A stretch of 64,000 bases of DNA from Bryum argenteum. Its lineage: Eukaryota > Streptophyta > Bryopsida > Bryales > Bryaceae. The stretch lies in NCBI GenBank assembly GCA_037043015.1, contig CM073323.1, forward strand, positions 5,146,001-5,210,000, written 5' to 3'. Shown piece after piece: positions 32,506 through 44,999 of the stretch. Below the pieces are notes generated by a model. The model ran no database searches and had not been told where the DNA came from. It worked only from the letters and a program-made list of their open reading frames with translations. The position numbers were made by a program, and so were the translations under genes. Position 1 is the first letter of the stretch. Every line of letters starts with the position of its first letter.

Positions 32506-33300
32506 GCTTGTAATTTTGATGAATAAGGGAAAAAATATTTCAAAATTGGTGACCAAGAAAAGAAAGAGAACATGAATCGCAATTGCAATGAATGCTACAA
32601 TTAAACACTAATGTCAGAAATAGTGTCATGTTAGATACTTTAGTAAATAGCACTAATCTTCACACAACTCTTTTGTACTTATTGACTCTCAATAGTACAA
32701 TTTCTCACACGTCTCATGATAAACCCCAAATTTATTTCTTCACCTAACTAAAACAAAAGAATCCAAAGCTTGCAAAAATATGTAAATTTGAATCGAGGTG
32801 ATACCACAAATTGTAGTGGTGATAATATAGAACAATTTGGTGATTTTATAGAAGAAATTGGATCTTTTATGGAAATATCAACTGGTGATAGTATAGAAAA
32901 TCAATGAAATTCGAGAATGCCACGCTTGCAGATGCAAGTATACCTGGTCCTTAGAATGAATTCATCTTAATAGAATTGCCGATGATACGATGGGATGCAT
33001 AACATAGTCTGCAACAATGATCAAAATTCTGCTAAAACTCTTTACTCTTCCATTCATGCCCAGAAACGTTTCAATGCCCATGATCACTCCAAAATCCTAG
33101 ATTCTAGAACCAAGCATTCCAAACAATTCAACGTCCTACTGTTACAGTAGATTGCACACTGTCTCCAGAACTGATATTTTCATACGATTCCCCAAGTTTA
33201 TTTCTTTTGAAGGTCTGGTACAGTCATACATGGATCCTCAAATCCTCAAAGCAAGTACAGAATGATTATCTAACTAAACCATTGCTCGATACAGAAACGT
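32506..33300. other. AT-rich intergenic DNA, nothing recognised
   Basis: No repeat partner, open frame or RNA gene that I can support. It forms the 3' flank of the secreted-protein gene at 33312. Confidence 0.4.
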
Positions 33301-33311
33301 GGCAGAGGTGA

Positions 33312-33644
33312 TCAGAAAGCGTTGGTGATGAATCTGCCTTCCACCAAGTCAGAGGGGAAGCCGCCACCATCACCATTGTTGACAACGAAGTAGCGTCGTC
33401 GGTCCTTGAGAGGCATGAGTCCGTAGGCGCCGTTCAGCTCCCGTGAAATCTTCACATTCGTCAACTGGGCGGGTTTCAGAGTGATCGACTTGCCGTTCGC
33501 AAGCGCCTTGTCGTTCACATACACCTTGCCCACGGTGGAGAGGTTGGTGATGGTGGAGTCTGCCGCCACTTGCAAGCACAGCGATGTCACCAGCAGACCC
33601 AAAATCAGCACACGAACTGAAGCTCCAGTCCCAGCTACAGCCAT
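33312..33644 (-). CDS. Small secreted protein, paralogue 2 (intact)
   Basis: 110 codons, single exon. Signal peptide residues 1-28 (VRVLILGLLVTSLCLQVAA, cleavage likely after VAA or VAAD). The mature part of about 82 residues starts STITNLSTVGKVYVNDKAL, is rich in Asn, Lys and aliphatics and ends EGRFITNAF. It contains a basic DRRRYFVVNN segment but no cysteine, so no disulfide scaffold. The start is the only ATG in front of the signal peptide. A TATA-like CTATATAACC lies about 90 nt upstream. Related copies at 17498 (middle out of frame) and 58558 (C-terminal part) show a family. I do not recognise it. An apoplastic or cell-wall role is possible from the signal peptide alone. Confidence 0.8.
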   Translation of the reverse strand: MAVAGTGASVRVLILGLLVTSLCLQVAADSTITNLSTVGKVYVNDKALANGKSITLKPAQLTNVKISRELNGAYGLMPLKDRRRYFVVNNGDGGGFPSDLVEGRFITNAF

Positions 33645-33732
33645 GATGATCGATCGAAGAGCTGGTTTCTACACTGGAAAAGAGGAAGTAATCGATCTGG
33701 AATGGTTTGGCTATCAACACTGACTTGTTCCT

Positions 33733-33742
33733 GGTTATATAG
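33733..33742 (-). promoter_or_regulatory. TATA box of the secreted-protein gene
   Basis: The minus strand reads CTATATAACC about 90 nt upstream of the ATG at 33644, within a GC-poorer leader, as expected for a plant core promoter. Confidence 0.5.
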
Positions 33743-34279
33743 AGTCAATGGACTGACATTCTGAGTGTAGTTGGTATTCTTGGGTAGAGTGTCCAGAAGT
33801 CAAACAGACGTACTGGATAGTACACCTGCTTTAGCCGTTGACTTGTGGAGTGCATTCGTGGTTGACTTTGATGGCATTTACACTCTGCACCCTTTATTGT
33901 CACACCTTGGGTGACCAAAATGCATGTGATAGTGAAGAAGTCTCTAGTGTTAATTTCGATCTGTGATTGTAAAGAATTAATTGTAAGTGTGATATTATGG
34001 AAGTGTTTAGAAATGTAAGAGGAAGCACTACATTCAATGTGAGTCGGCTAATTAAGACACAGTGACGGCGCTTCTTTATTAGCACATTTGAACGGAAGTG
34101 CTTGTGACATTATCAGAAGTGATAGTGACAGTTCGGAAGGAATTTTAAACGGTGCACATTTGTTCCCTAGGGTTTCGTGATACTACAGAGGATGTGATAA
34201 TCCAGAATGTGACAATAAAGGGTGCAGAGTGTACCTTATCTGATTCGTGCGTGTAATTAATTATTTTCTATTTTTTTGT

Positions 34280-34284
<5 letters not shown>

Positions 34285-34336
<52 letters not shown>
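34285..34336. repeat. Poly-A tract, about 52 bases
   Basis: An uninterrupted A run. It may mark the tail of an old retroposed sequence, but no target duplication is evident. Confidence 0.8.
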
Positions 34337-34337
<1 letters not shown>

Positions 34338-34420
34338 AAACCTTCTGAATTAATCACTGTAACATGTAATATGATTTCGTGTTTAGGAAATGTGTTGGAC
34401 TTGGGTTGATTCTGGTTTAA

Positions 34421-34782
34421 CCCTTAAACGCCCAAGGTGACCCGAGGGGTCAACTTCCCACATAATCTTCTCTGTAGCTCTCAGTGCACTCAGCTTTTCA
34501 CTTATATTTTGATGTCAAATTGGTCACCTTCTTGTGATGCATTCAAAAGGTGAAATTTTACAATTCAAATCACAATTTGTATGAGTGATTTTGTATTTTG
34601 AAAGGATTGTGGTAGCTAGGTTGGGGTTGTACATAACCTTGTAGGAGGTTGCAAGCTCATCATTGATTGGTGCATTCATGATGCCCTTGTTCAAAAAGTG
34701 CACTATTCATGATGCCCAAGTCTAAAAGATGTTGTGATCCAATTTTGGGCTGCCCGTTTCACACCCCATGGGCGTTCAAGGG
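34421..34782. mobile_element. piggyBac-type MITE flanked by TTAA, copy 1
   Basis: Ends CCCTTAAACGCCCA and TGGGCGTTCAAGGG, with TTAA at 34417-34420 and 34783-34786. A second copy in opposite orientation starts 25 bp away. Confidence 0.85.
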
Positions 34783-35010
34783 TTAAAAGTAGAGTGTTTT
34801 CGAAGGATTAACCCTTAAACGCCCATGGGCTCTGAAATGGGCAGCCCAAAATTGGATCACAACATCTTTTCGACTTGGGCACCATGAATAGAGCACTTTT
34901 TGAACTTGGGCATCATGAATGAACCAATCAATGATGAGCTTGCAACCTCCTACAAGGTTGTCTACCACCCCAACCTACCTACCACAATCCTTTCAAAGTA
35001 CAAAATCACT

Positions 35011-35851
35011 GATAGATAAATAGATAGATAGATAGAAACTCCGGTCCCTTTCTAGGGGCCGGCGTGAATGAAGTGTTCGTTCGTAATGCTAATATCCAGA
35101 TGGCCACCGGACAAGGGGAAATTGGAACAATACTACTTCCTCCTCTCGAGGGTGGACACTATAACTACGCTAGTTTCTAGCTACACTAAAAATTATATTT
35201 AGTGTTGGATGACAATTAGTGTAGTACCCACCATCATGCTCCAACACTATTAGTCAACTTGTGGGCAATTAGTGTATTGGGGGGCCACCCCTTCTTAATG
35301 GCAACCTCCCTTTTATAGTCAACTTGTAGACAATAGTGTATTGGGGGGTCACCATATCTTAATGGGAGCCTCCCTTTTATAGTCAACTTGTAGACAATAG
35401 TGTATTGGGGGGTCACCATATCTTAATGGCAGCCTCCCTTTTAGTCACCAAAGTTGCAAGTTGGCTAATACCAAACAAAAATCTAACACTAAATGTCAAC
35501 TTCTTCATTTTTCAATTCTTTAATTCTTACTATTGTTCACAATTGGTGTTGGAATTGACAATTAGGGTTGCTACAATTCTACCCTTGTTGACAATTGGTG
35601 TTGTTGTTCGTATTTAGTGTTGCCAATACTAAATATAATTTTTAGTGTAGTTAGAAGTGCCTTGAAGATACTTGACATAGTATCCCCCCAAAGGGCTTTG
35701 AGGTACCCATACAACAAGGTCCAAAGACCCCCCCACAATAGTTGGGTGGACTATAGTCGTGAGCACCACGCCGGCATGGGGAATAGAAACCCACGACCTC
35801 CTCATTGAAGGCCTAAGCCCTAACCACGAAGCCAATGCTTGTGGTGCCTTT
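35011..35851 (-). mobile_element. tRNA-derived SINE, second copy, interrupted by a MITE
   Basis: Same SINE as 12636-13014. Tail (TATC)n next to 35011. Flanked by the 11-mer ACAAAATCACT at 35000-35010 and 35852-35862. The body is split by the element at 35181-35650. Confidence 0.9.
35181..35650. mobile_element. MITE with CTACACTAAAAATTATATTT ends, nested in the SINE
   Basis: About 28-bp inverted ends (CTACACTAAAAAT...AGTGTTGG and CCAATACTAAAT...TTAGTGTAG). The interior holds three copies of a 64-bp tandem repeat (35251-35444). The target duplication is not clear. Confidence 0.82.
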
Positions 35852-36046
35852 ACAAAATCACTCATACAAATTGTGATTGAATTGTATAATTTCACATTTT
35901 GAATGCATCACAAGAAGGTGACCAGTTTGACATCAAAATATAAGTAAAAAGTTGAGTACAGTGAGAGCTACGGAGGAGATTCCGTCAAGCCTCTCAGACT
36001 TGCTTGGGCGTTTAAGGGTTAAGCTTTGTTACTATGATATGCAATA

Positions 36047-36480
36047 AACCTCAATTCCGTTAAAATGGCACAATTCCTTGTGCCATATTGCCAAAGTCAT
36101 GTTGTGCCAATTTGGTCGCGTTTCTGAAACGTGCCATTTTACCGGCATATTTTTGAACTCAAAATCTCAAAGATTTATGCTTGCAAAATGGCACGTTTTT
36201 TAATATCACCCACATCTTCCATTATATCAACAAATTTCTGTAATATCATCAAAAATTCCATAATATCACACTATTTGATGAATTTTGACCTTCAAATTTT
36301 ATCGAAGGGCAGTTTTTTCTCAACGGCCGCTCAGAATTATCTCTGGTTTTGAGCGGCCGCTCAGAAAAATTTGCTCTATTATGTCAAAAATTGACAAAAA
36401 CGAGTGTTGTTTTTTTCATTTTTTCCACCTTAAATCGTGCCATTTTACCAGAATATTGCCAAATTAACGGAATTGAGGTT
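36047..36480. mobile_element. MITE of the AACCTCAATTCCGTT family, complete
   Basis: Inverted ends AACCTCAATTCCGTTAA and TTAACGGAATTGAGGTT. AATA flanks both sides (36043-36046 and 36481-36484). An internal hairpin is formed by two GCGGCCGCTCAGAA-type words near 36323 and 36351. Confidence 0.85.
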
Positions 36481-36484
36481 AATA

Positions 36485-38167
36485 CCATTAGAATTTTGAT
36501 ATTTTAAGTATCATTTTGTCACACCTATACTTTTTTAATGGTGTCCATTTTGAACTTTAATATCATAATTAATATCTTAATATTAATATAATATTATAAA
36601 TGTTCATTATAATTTATTATTATATTAATAAATGTAAATATCGTTTGAAGAGGTACATATGAGTGTAAGTGACAAATGTCTTGAAACGCACATATTACAT
36701 TTATAACAACACAATACCCTAAAGATGTCTCAATAGATAGAGGTAAACACGCATGACTAGGTGGACATTTTTTTTATAAGCACACAACTTAACTCCACAA
36801 AACACATGAGTACAAAAGTGTCTCTTCGTCTAACAACTCTTGTGCAACAAAAATATACATATCTTCAATTACTTTACGCGGTTGCACGTTGGTCATTTGG
36901 CTAGAGACATGCATACGCTCATCCAAGATCATGATTTTATGATACGGAAGAAGAGCACATCGCCTACTTTCAAGTAGTTCTCTTCGAAAAATGCTCGTCA
37001 TCCCAGAGAATCTTACAAGCGTTTTTTCCTTACTTCAAGGGCCAATTTTGTCATTTCTTTTATAACTACCCAATAAAATACCTCCTTGAGCATTGTAGAA
37101 GGTGGTTTTCTAGTGACTACCCACACGCATAGACATGTCTTGACAAAGAAAGATGGCGAATTTTGGTAGGAGGATCACCAAAGAAAATCATATGTGCATG
37201 GAATGGTTAAGAGGTGGAAAGTTAAGTGCTCCTAAAAATATTGGTTATCGAGTCTAATCAATACATGTTGTTTTAAAGATCAAACATGGACTACACTCAA
37301 ATGTTAAAACTAAAATATAGTAAATAAGATTTTTACGTATGCTTTACATGGGAAGTTTAGTTGTTCATGCGATCTTGTTGAGTATATTTATGTTGAAAAA
37401 ACAAATGTAGAAGTGAATCAAATGAGTCCTTATATTGCGATTGGAAGTTTGAAATTTTAAATTCCATATCTTGTGTCATGAGTTTTGTATACCAAGATTT
37501 CATAGGCTTATGCGTTACTTAAAAGGGCTTTGGTGTTGAAGGGTTACAAATCCTATAACTTCTTTGGATTAATAAATATGTACCTAACCATATGTTCAAA
37601 AGTACTTAACTTTTAAATGTCAAACAATCAATTTTTGATTGATGTACGTACCTATGAGGCCTCGAAACAACAACATCAATGAAATAACTTTTCTTACAAA
37701 GAATTACTCGGTTATATGTAACCAAGTGTACTACCATATGAAATAATAAAAATGTTCATTCAAGTTATGTGCTACCTATGATAAGTTATGAACGCATATT
37801 GGCTTGATGAGATTTGAAAATAATACTTGGTATAAGAGCAAGCACTCTTGGACACCTCTTTAAAGTTCTTCAAACATTAAATTTTCCCTTGTCAAACCGA
37901 GCTTTAATTACTTTTTGGTTCCCCTTATCCCTTAAATGATTCAACCCATTCTTAGTTGGAGCTGCCTGTACTAATATGAACGCAAGAATTTAAGTTTTTT
38001 ATTTTATTTTTCGTTTTACAATTACCATATAAAGAATACTTAATTTGATACCCAATTCAAGTGATTTCATCCAAAACAAACATCCGATAAAGAAATTATG
38101 GTTGTTTAAGATTGCTGAAATGTTGTTGTTTGACGTTTGGCCCGTTGAAAGGTATATCTTCAAAGTT

Positions 38168-38213
<46 letters not shown>

Positions 38214-38690
38214 CTTCTTCTTCTTCCATGGTCTAGCATGCAATAGTGTTGTGAGACTCTCTTGATTTACATTAACAATGCCTTTGTAACAATTAGAATA
38301 TACTCCTGAATATGTTGAAACCCAAATTGGGTCTAATTTCCATAAACTGAGACAAAATATCTCTTGCGCAAGACATCACTTCTGCTCATAAAGAAGTTGA
38401 CAACTTGCATGGAGGATGTTATGGGCCAAACTCTTGCCACTTGGCATGAATTTCTACGTCCAGACGGATTCTTAAATTAAGAGTCTGTATTTAGCCATTT
38501 TAATGAGATTGTTCGTAGTAACATGTCCTAAATTTTGCAATGTTTGGATAATCTCAAAATTAGTAATCTATATATATAAAAGAACACGATTACCTGCTAG
38601 CGATCCTTTGCAGGTTGCCCGACCTGATGCAGCCGGTTTTCTCTATTTGCCCTTGGTGATCCTTCCAGGTAGTAGGGTGGTTTGCCCATG
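36485..38690. other. AT-rich intergenic DNA with a T tract
   Basis: Only short frames without domains. A T run of about 44 bases followed by (TTC)n lies at 38170-38226. No transposon ends or RNA genes seen. Confidence 0.45.
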
Positions 38691-39850
38691 AGAGTATACA
38701 CGGTATGAAGAGTTTTAAAGATTTTGAAGGATTTCCGTAGGTGGTACTTGATTGTTATTAAGAATTTATTAAATCTCATTAACATAACAAGAGTTGAAGG
38801 GACAAGGAATGTGGAACATGTAAAATGGAGCAAAGTAAGGAGTAAAGAGGAGATCAATGGAACATGGAACAAGAACTAGGAATTGGGCACGGAGAATGGA
38901 AACAAAAACAAATAATGAGAACCATGAATATATGATAGGAACTGGGAACAAATTATGGAAATCGGGAACAAATGATGAAACCAAGAAGGGAAATTGGGGG
39001 ATGGCCGCATGGGGGAGCCGGAATCGGGAACAAAGGATGGAAACCACGAATGAGAAATTAGAGGTTGGGAGTGATTAGTAAAGAAAAAGAGAATGGGGAA
39101 CCAGAATAGAACAGAGAACAGCTGGGAAGTAGGGATCCATGGAATGAAGGATATCCTAAAATTCTTATAAAGCAAGGAGATACAATCAACGAGAGAATCA
39201 TGGACAGGGGTCAGTTCTTGAGGAGCACCAAATAAAGAGCTCATCCATCGGGATGAGGGGGAGAAATTAATCAAAGACATGCATGATCATGGCCATTATC
39301 AGTTGGTCATGTATACATGACATGAAGAGTAATTGTTCTAAAGATTTTGAAGAGTTCTCTAAATGGTATGTGGTTGTTATTAAGAGTTTATTAGATCCCA
39401 ATAATAAAAATACAAGGAGTTAAAGAGACAAGGAATATGGAACATAAAAATGGGAGCAAAGAAACAGTCACTTGAGGGGAGATCAAGGGAACATCGGAGG
39501 GGACCAGGAATCGAGATTAAAGGATAAGAATTACAAAAGGAGGATGAGAACTACTAACAAATAATGAGAACCAAGAACGAATGATGGGAACTACATACAA
39601 ATGATGGAAACTAGGAACAAATGACGGAAACCAAAAAAGAAAGTTGTTGAAACACAAAAGAAATGATGAGAATGGGGAACGGGCCAAAGCATGGGTAACC
39701 TAGAAAAAGGGAACGTAAGACATGCTATAAATCTTAAACAGCAGGAAGACCATTTACGAGGGAACCGAGGAAAGGGTGTTGTTTTTGAAGAGCACCAAAT
39801 AAAGTGCTTACCCATGGGACGAGGGGAACTTACTCACCAATTAATTGAAT
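38690..39850. repeat. Tandem duplication of about 0.6 kb, GGGAACAAATGATGG-rich
   Basis: Two diverged units (about 38695-39295 and 39320-39850) share the order AAGATTTTGAAG, GTTATTAAGA, ACAAGGAAT, AGCACCAAATAAAG. Inside each, degenerate 20-25-bp repeats of GGGAACAAATGATGGAAAC occur. The opposite-strand Phe/Pro/Ser-rich frames are by-products. Confidence 0.65.
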
Positions 39851-39874
39851 ACTATTTTTATTTTATTTTTTGTC

Positions 39875-40135
39875 CAAAGGACATCGGTATATAGAAGTCC
39901 TAACCTATATCCTTCGGACTAGGACATCAAAAAGGGCCGATCAATTTTATTTTTTTAAACACGTAAAAAACTAAAAATTTAAACTCATGTATAAAAAGAA
40001 ATATGTAGTTGGAGGATTCTCAATAGGGTATAATTATTTTTTATACCTAGGTCTGGATTTTTTACATGTTTTCATAAATTTCGATCTTACCTTTTTGATG
40101 TCCGTGTCCGAAGGACACGGGTTAGAACTTGTATA
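39875..40135. mobile_element. Possible MITE with GGACATCAAAAAGG inverted words
   Basis: GGACATCAAAAAGG (about 39924) and CCTTTTTGATGTCC (about 40090) form an inverted pair, with GTCC(A/G)AAGGACA palindromes just outside each. Boundaries unresolved. Confidence 0.35.
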
Positions 40136-40166
40136 CAATACAATCCAATTTTTTCTTAATATTGAT

Positions 40167-40401
40167 TACTGTTGTTTGAAGAGAGGGGTTTGGAACGTTT
40201 TTTTGTCAAAAATTGCTCAAGTGATGGATCATCATGGTACTTCCTTCAACAACATTTTCAAATAATGTTCTTTATTATTCTCATAACCATACTTAAGTTC
40301 CTTATAACGGTTTTAGATAAAGTTCCATGATGTTGCTTCACTTTAGCAACATTTAAGAACAAAAACGTTTCAAAACCCCCTCCTTGTGAATTCTAGTCGT
40401 G
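40167..40401. mobile_element. CACTA-like MITE, diverged
   Basis: The right end reads CACGACTAG in reverse complement, and the interior has GGGGTTTGGAACGTTTTTTTG at the left and CAACATTTAAGAACAAAAACG at the right, as in the family. The left terminus is diverged and the target duplication is uncertain. Confidence 0.5.
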
Positions 40402-40450
40402 CATTAAGATTAATGCACTCATACCTTTAATGCCTAGGAGGCCCAATTAA

Positions 40451-40952
40451 GGGCCGCTTTACACGAGGGGCCAAGCCATTGATGGGACCAATTCAAGGTC
40501 AAATCCTCACTTGTGATTGGTCCAATTCTTGCAATTGGCCCGAAGGGCTTTACATGGGGAGTCAAGGCCAATTTTCTGAAATTATATTATAATGGGTGGG
40601 GGACAAGTTATGACACGGCCCGCGCTCCAAAAGTTGGGAGATACAAGAATGGAAGGCCAATTCATGGCCTAGAGGCCGTCTCTTGATTTCAATTAAAAAT
40701 ATTATCTCACTAAAATACTTTAATGTGAACAAATCGAAAGCATGGAATGTAGCTATTAATACGAATTGGCCCCATGGGCTTGTTTTTCCTTCTAGAAATC
40801 GGCCCCAAGGGCTTTACACATGGGGGAATTGGCCCCCACTTTATTAATTGTTTAATGTGTTCTCCAAGTGGCCCATGGAGCCAATTGGGCTCAAAATTTG
40901 AGTGAATTGGCTTGGAGATTAGTTGGCCTTGACTCCCCATGTAAAGTGTCCC
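40451..40952. mobile_element. Harbinger-like MITE, TSD TAA
   Basis: Ends GGGCCGCTTTACACGAGGGG and, inverted, GGGACACTTTACATGGGGAG. TAA flanks both sides (40448-40450, 40953-40955). The end words resemble those of the Harbinger element at 52897 (GGCCCAGTTTATACTTGGGG), so mobilisation by a related transposase is plausible. Confidence 0.75.
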
Positions 40953-41112
40953 TAAGTCAATTGAATTCAATTTGGGTGTTTGTAGCATTTTGATTATGTC
41001 TCCTACATTTAAACATATATCCAACATGGTTGCTTGCATGAATGATGGCCTAGCTACGACTTTCCAGACTTGCTTGACCAATACATTCAAAAAAAGAAAG
41101 AATAATAAAAAC

Positions 41113-41443
<331 letters not shown>

Positions 41444-41915
41444 GATCGCATCCCCCTGGCCGAGGTTTGTGTGCAAGGTTTAAAATTTAAATTAAGACGT
41501 CTGCCAGTCCTGTTTTAACCCTTTATCGTCACCCCCAGCCAAATTGGCGTAGCTGGGGGCCTTGCGCGGTTACGGGGGCCGGAGCGGGCATGGGTCGCGC
41601 CTGTCGCCGGAAGACACTGCCGACATTTTCGTGCCGCGGTTGTGAATCTCTGCTCCGATCCTCCTGCCGTTTCCGCAATTGCTCAGGCGGGAATCGTGCG
41701 AGGCCAGGGCGAGAGCGCTTGTGTGCAAGTGGGGCAGGATCCCCACAGACTTTGTACAAGCCGGGGTTTAGAGTTGACAACGGGTTTGACTACTGAATAT
41801 CGGGAGAATAGCCGTTGCCTTCACCGTTCAATGAACAGGGGTGAGTACCGTTGGTATCTTTGTTCAATGTCTTCTTCTTATTTGGGTCTATGCTGAAGTT
41901 TAGCGGTTGGTGAAG

Positions 41916-44900
41916 ATGGGTGTGGAGAGGGAAAATTGCCGCTCGAGGATTGAAAGGGAGATCAGGAGGTGGTTGCAAGAAGATTTAGGGTGTTTTCAAG
42001 ACATAGTTGCAAATGAAGTGTGTTTGATGCTTGATGAGGATTACCTTGCTTCTAAGCCAAGGCCCAAGAGTGTTGTGTGGCCTCCTATTCCTCTTGGTAG
42101 GAATTGGAGGTTTTTGTTCAGGCATTTAGTAGCAAGGCAGTTAGGGTGGGTTGCGAGAAAACCCTTCCCTGATTCGTTGAATACCTTGTTGAAAGAAGAT
42201 TGGTGGCCTGATCAGGAGGAATTGAAGCCTGTTGAAATAGTAGAAGTCATGGAAGGCAATTTGAGGTCTCCTACACGTTCTGTGAGGGTGGAGACCCGGG
42301 TGGAGGTGAACAACACTCCTGTTAGGGTAGAAACTGTGATTGAGATTGGGTGCTCACGTCGCGTGAAACCAAGGAGAATTGCGTTTCAGGGGTCCAGCAG
42401 CGTTGGAGGGGAGGGGGTGCCTGTTGCGAATGAGGAAGAAGGCGGCCAGGGCCTGGCTCCGACAGCGCCGGCTCCATCAGCGGCAGCCGATCGGGGCGGC
42501 CAGGGCCGATCGCCAGCGTGCGCATCGCCGCCGCCGGGGAGGTGCATCGGGAGGGGGGCTCCCGGTGGCCGGCCTCAAGTGCTCGGGAGGGGGCTGCCCA
42601 CCGCTCTCCCCAAAGTGCTCTCTGTGGAGTGCGAGTCGCCAATTCGGCGGTTTAGGGGTGGTGGCCGACGGGGTCGTGGGAGGAGGTCTACTTCAGCAGG
42701 TGAGTTTCCTCCACTCTCCAATTTTTTGCAATTCACACGTCCAAGTGAATTGATGGACAATTCTCATGTGCATGGTTTGATTGATCAGGAGGATCTCCAA
42801 GCGGCTTCCCGTGAGTTGGATGGTTTGCTAGATTTGGTGAATAGCGGCGTGGGGGGGGATTTAGATTCACAAGGGTTAGCTGATTTTGAGAATGGCTTGA
42901 GGATGTGTAGTAGAAATGTTAGATTGAGGTCTGACAGGGTATTGATTGCACCATCTAGTGACTATGAGCTTGGATTTCGTGGGAAGATTGTGATTGTGCC
43001 CAGGAATGAGATACCGTTGCTTCACATTGATCATGAATCTCCATGTTCTAGTTTGCTTGAATTCTGGGGTATTGTAATGCATGATAGTTTTGATGTGATT
43101 CATGGGATTCAATTGCTCACTGTCAATTTCTATGGGCCTTGGTGGACGTTTGTGGTTCCGGAACCTCTGTGTGTGATTGTTGAGGATGGTCAACCAAGTA
43201 GTGTGCCATTTCTTCAAATTTGGGGTAGGAATGATCTTGATTCTTTGGATGAGGAAGGAAGTTCTAGCGGAGTAGTTAGTACAAGTGATGATGAATATTT
43301 CCCACATGGTAGTGAAAGTGATGATGAGATGGGGGAGAAGTTAGACTCTACGGTATTGACCCCAACTACAAAGAAGTGGTTGGTAAGTGGGGGTGAGATG
43401 CGGAATGAAATTGGCTTGGGATACAATGATTATGCTCAAATTTGTAACATGCCTGAGAATGAGAGGTTTAGTGAGTCTATGTGGAATTCTACATTGACAC
43501 AATTGCCTAGTATGGAGTTCATTGGGGAGCATGAGGGATTTAGCTAGGCCACATTGGATTGCATTGAACCTCTTGATTTCTTCTCATTGTTTTGGCCTAC
43601 TTCAACTTTGTCAAAGATTTGTATGCAAACTAATTTGTATGCTACAAGTTTGGATGAGAATGGGGTAAGCAAGGGTGGCTTGAGGTGGACTCCGTTGGTA
43701 ATGTCCGAATTACGGGCATGGTTTGGGGTGCTCATGGTGATGGCGTTGAAGAAGGTCCCACAAACACGGTTTCATTGGTCTAAGGACCAAGAGGTATGGA
43801 GAACCCCTGCAATTGTGAAGTGCATGAGTCGTACTCGGTTTGAGGCTATTTTGAGATGTGTGCATTTGGTTGATAATGACACAATAGTGCATGATAAAAC
43901 CGACCCGGGCTATAGCAAGATGGCTAAGACTCAATGGCTAGTAGATGAATTCAATGTATTGTGTGGTCAAATGTGGGATGCAGAGAAGAACTTGACAGTA
44001 GATGAAATGATGGTACCATATACGGGTAAGTATTCGCCTATAAGGCAATACATGAAAGCTAAGCCTACCCAGTATGGTATCAAAATTTGGTGCTTAGCAA
44101 ATAGTGTGTTTAAGTATGTTCAACACATGGAAGTTTATTGTGGTGCCTCCACTTCAGAGGATGACAATCATGCCACGGGGTTCAGAATTGTCAACCAATT
44201 GATGCGGGGCCACAAAGGTAAGGGTCACATTGTGACATGTGACAATTTTTTTACTAGCTCTAAGTTGTTTTGGTGTTTGCTACAAAAAAGGATATATGCA
44301 AATGGTACATGTAGATCTAATCGTCTTGGCTGGCCTAGTGCACTCACTATAAACCCAAGAACCGGAAGTAGGGGTCAATTGTGGTTTAGAATGCATGCTA
44401 GTGGTAGGATGGCTGCTATTTGTTGGTTTGATAACAAACCCGTGTGCTTGTTGTCTACATCATTCTCTCCATTAGATGCTAATGGCCAAGTCTACATTTC
44501 TAGATGGCATAATGGAGAGTTTGTTTCGGTGCCTTGTAGTCCCATACTAATCCACTACCAGGAAACCATGAGGGGAGTTGATGTCCAAGATCAACTACGA
44601 GGATACTACACCGTGCAGCGCAAAGACCACAAGTGGTGGCACCGTATCCTATTTCACATCTTAGATACATCTTTTGTGAATTCCTACATTATTTACAAAT
44701 CACATATGGCTCAAGCAGGTAAAAAGTGTATGGCTCATGTGAAGTACAATTTGCTTGTTGCTAATGCGTTGATGGCACAATATACAGTGTGTGAGCTTCC
44801 ACGGACTACGGTTGTTGGTGCAGTGGTTCCACGCCCAACCAAATTGCATTACACAGATAAGTTGGTTGCAGAGAAGCGGAAGAGGAGGACATGCGTAGTG

Positions 44901-44993
44901 TGTGGCAAAGTAATGAATTTTTATTGTCCAACATGTAAAAAATCCATGTGTATGGGGAAGTGCTTCGTGGATTTCCATTCTAGACGCATTTGA
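41916..44993 (+). pseudogene. piggyBac-family transposase with one in-frame TAG
   Basis: One frame from the ATG at 41916 to the stop at 44991-44993, broken only by TAG at 43545-43547. The 3' part (from 43554) is a full piggyBac catalytic domain: Asp in LTVDEMMVPYTG, Asp in HIVTCDNFFTSS and Asp in MRGVDVQDQLRGYY. It ends in a Cys-rich finger CVVCGKVMNFYCPTCKKSMCMGKCFVDFH typical of the family's DNA-binding C-terminus. The 5' part (543 codons) has an acidic, Gly/Arg-rich N-terminal region longer than usual for the family, including a GC-rich insert (residues about 165-260, GRGAPGGRPQVLGRG). The protein would cut and paste DNA at TTAA. The TAG lies just before the conserved DFFSLFW start of the transposase core. 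It may be a recent mutation or separate two proteins; the amino-acid pattern reads straight through it. Confidence 0.85.
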
Positions 44994-44999
44994 TGTTGC

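Larger units (their letters stand above)
34812..36018. mobile_element. piggyBac-type MITE flanked by TTAA, copy 2, with nested insertions
   Basis: Same ends (CCCTTAAACGCCCATGGGC at 34812, TTGGGCGTTTAAGGG ending 36018) with TTAA at 34808-34811 and 36019-36022. Its body is the reverse complement of copy 1 but is interrupted by a SINE at 35011-35851. Confidence 0.85.
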
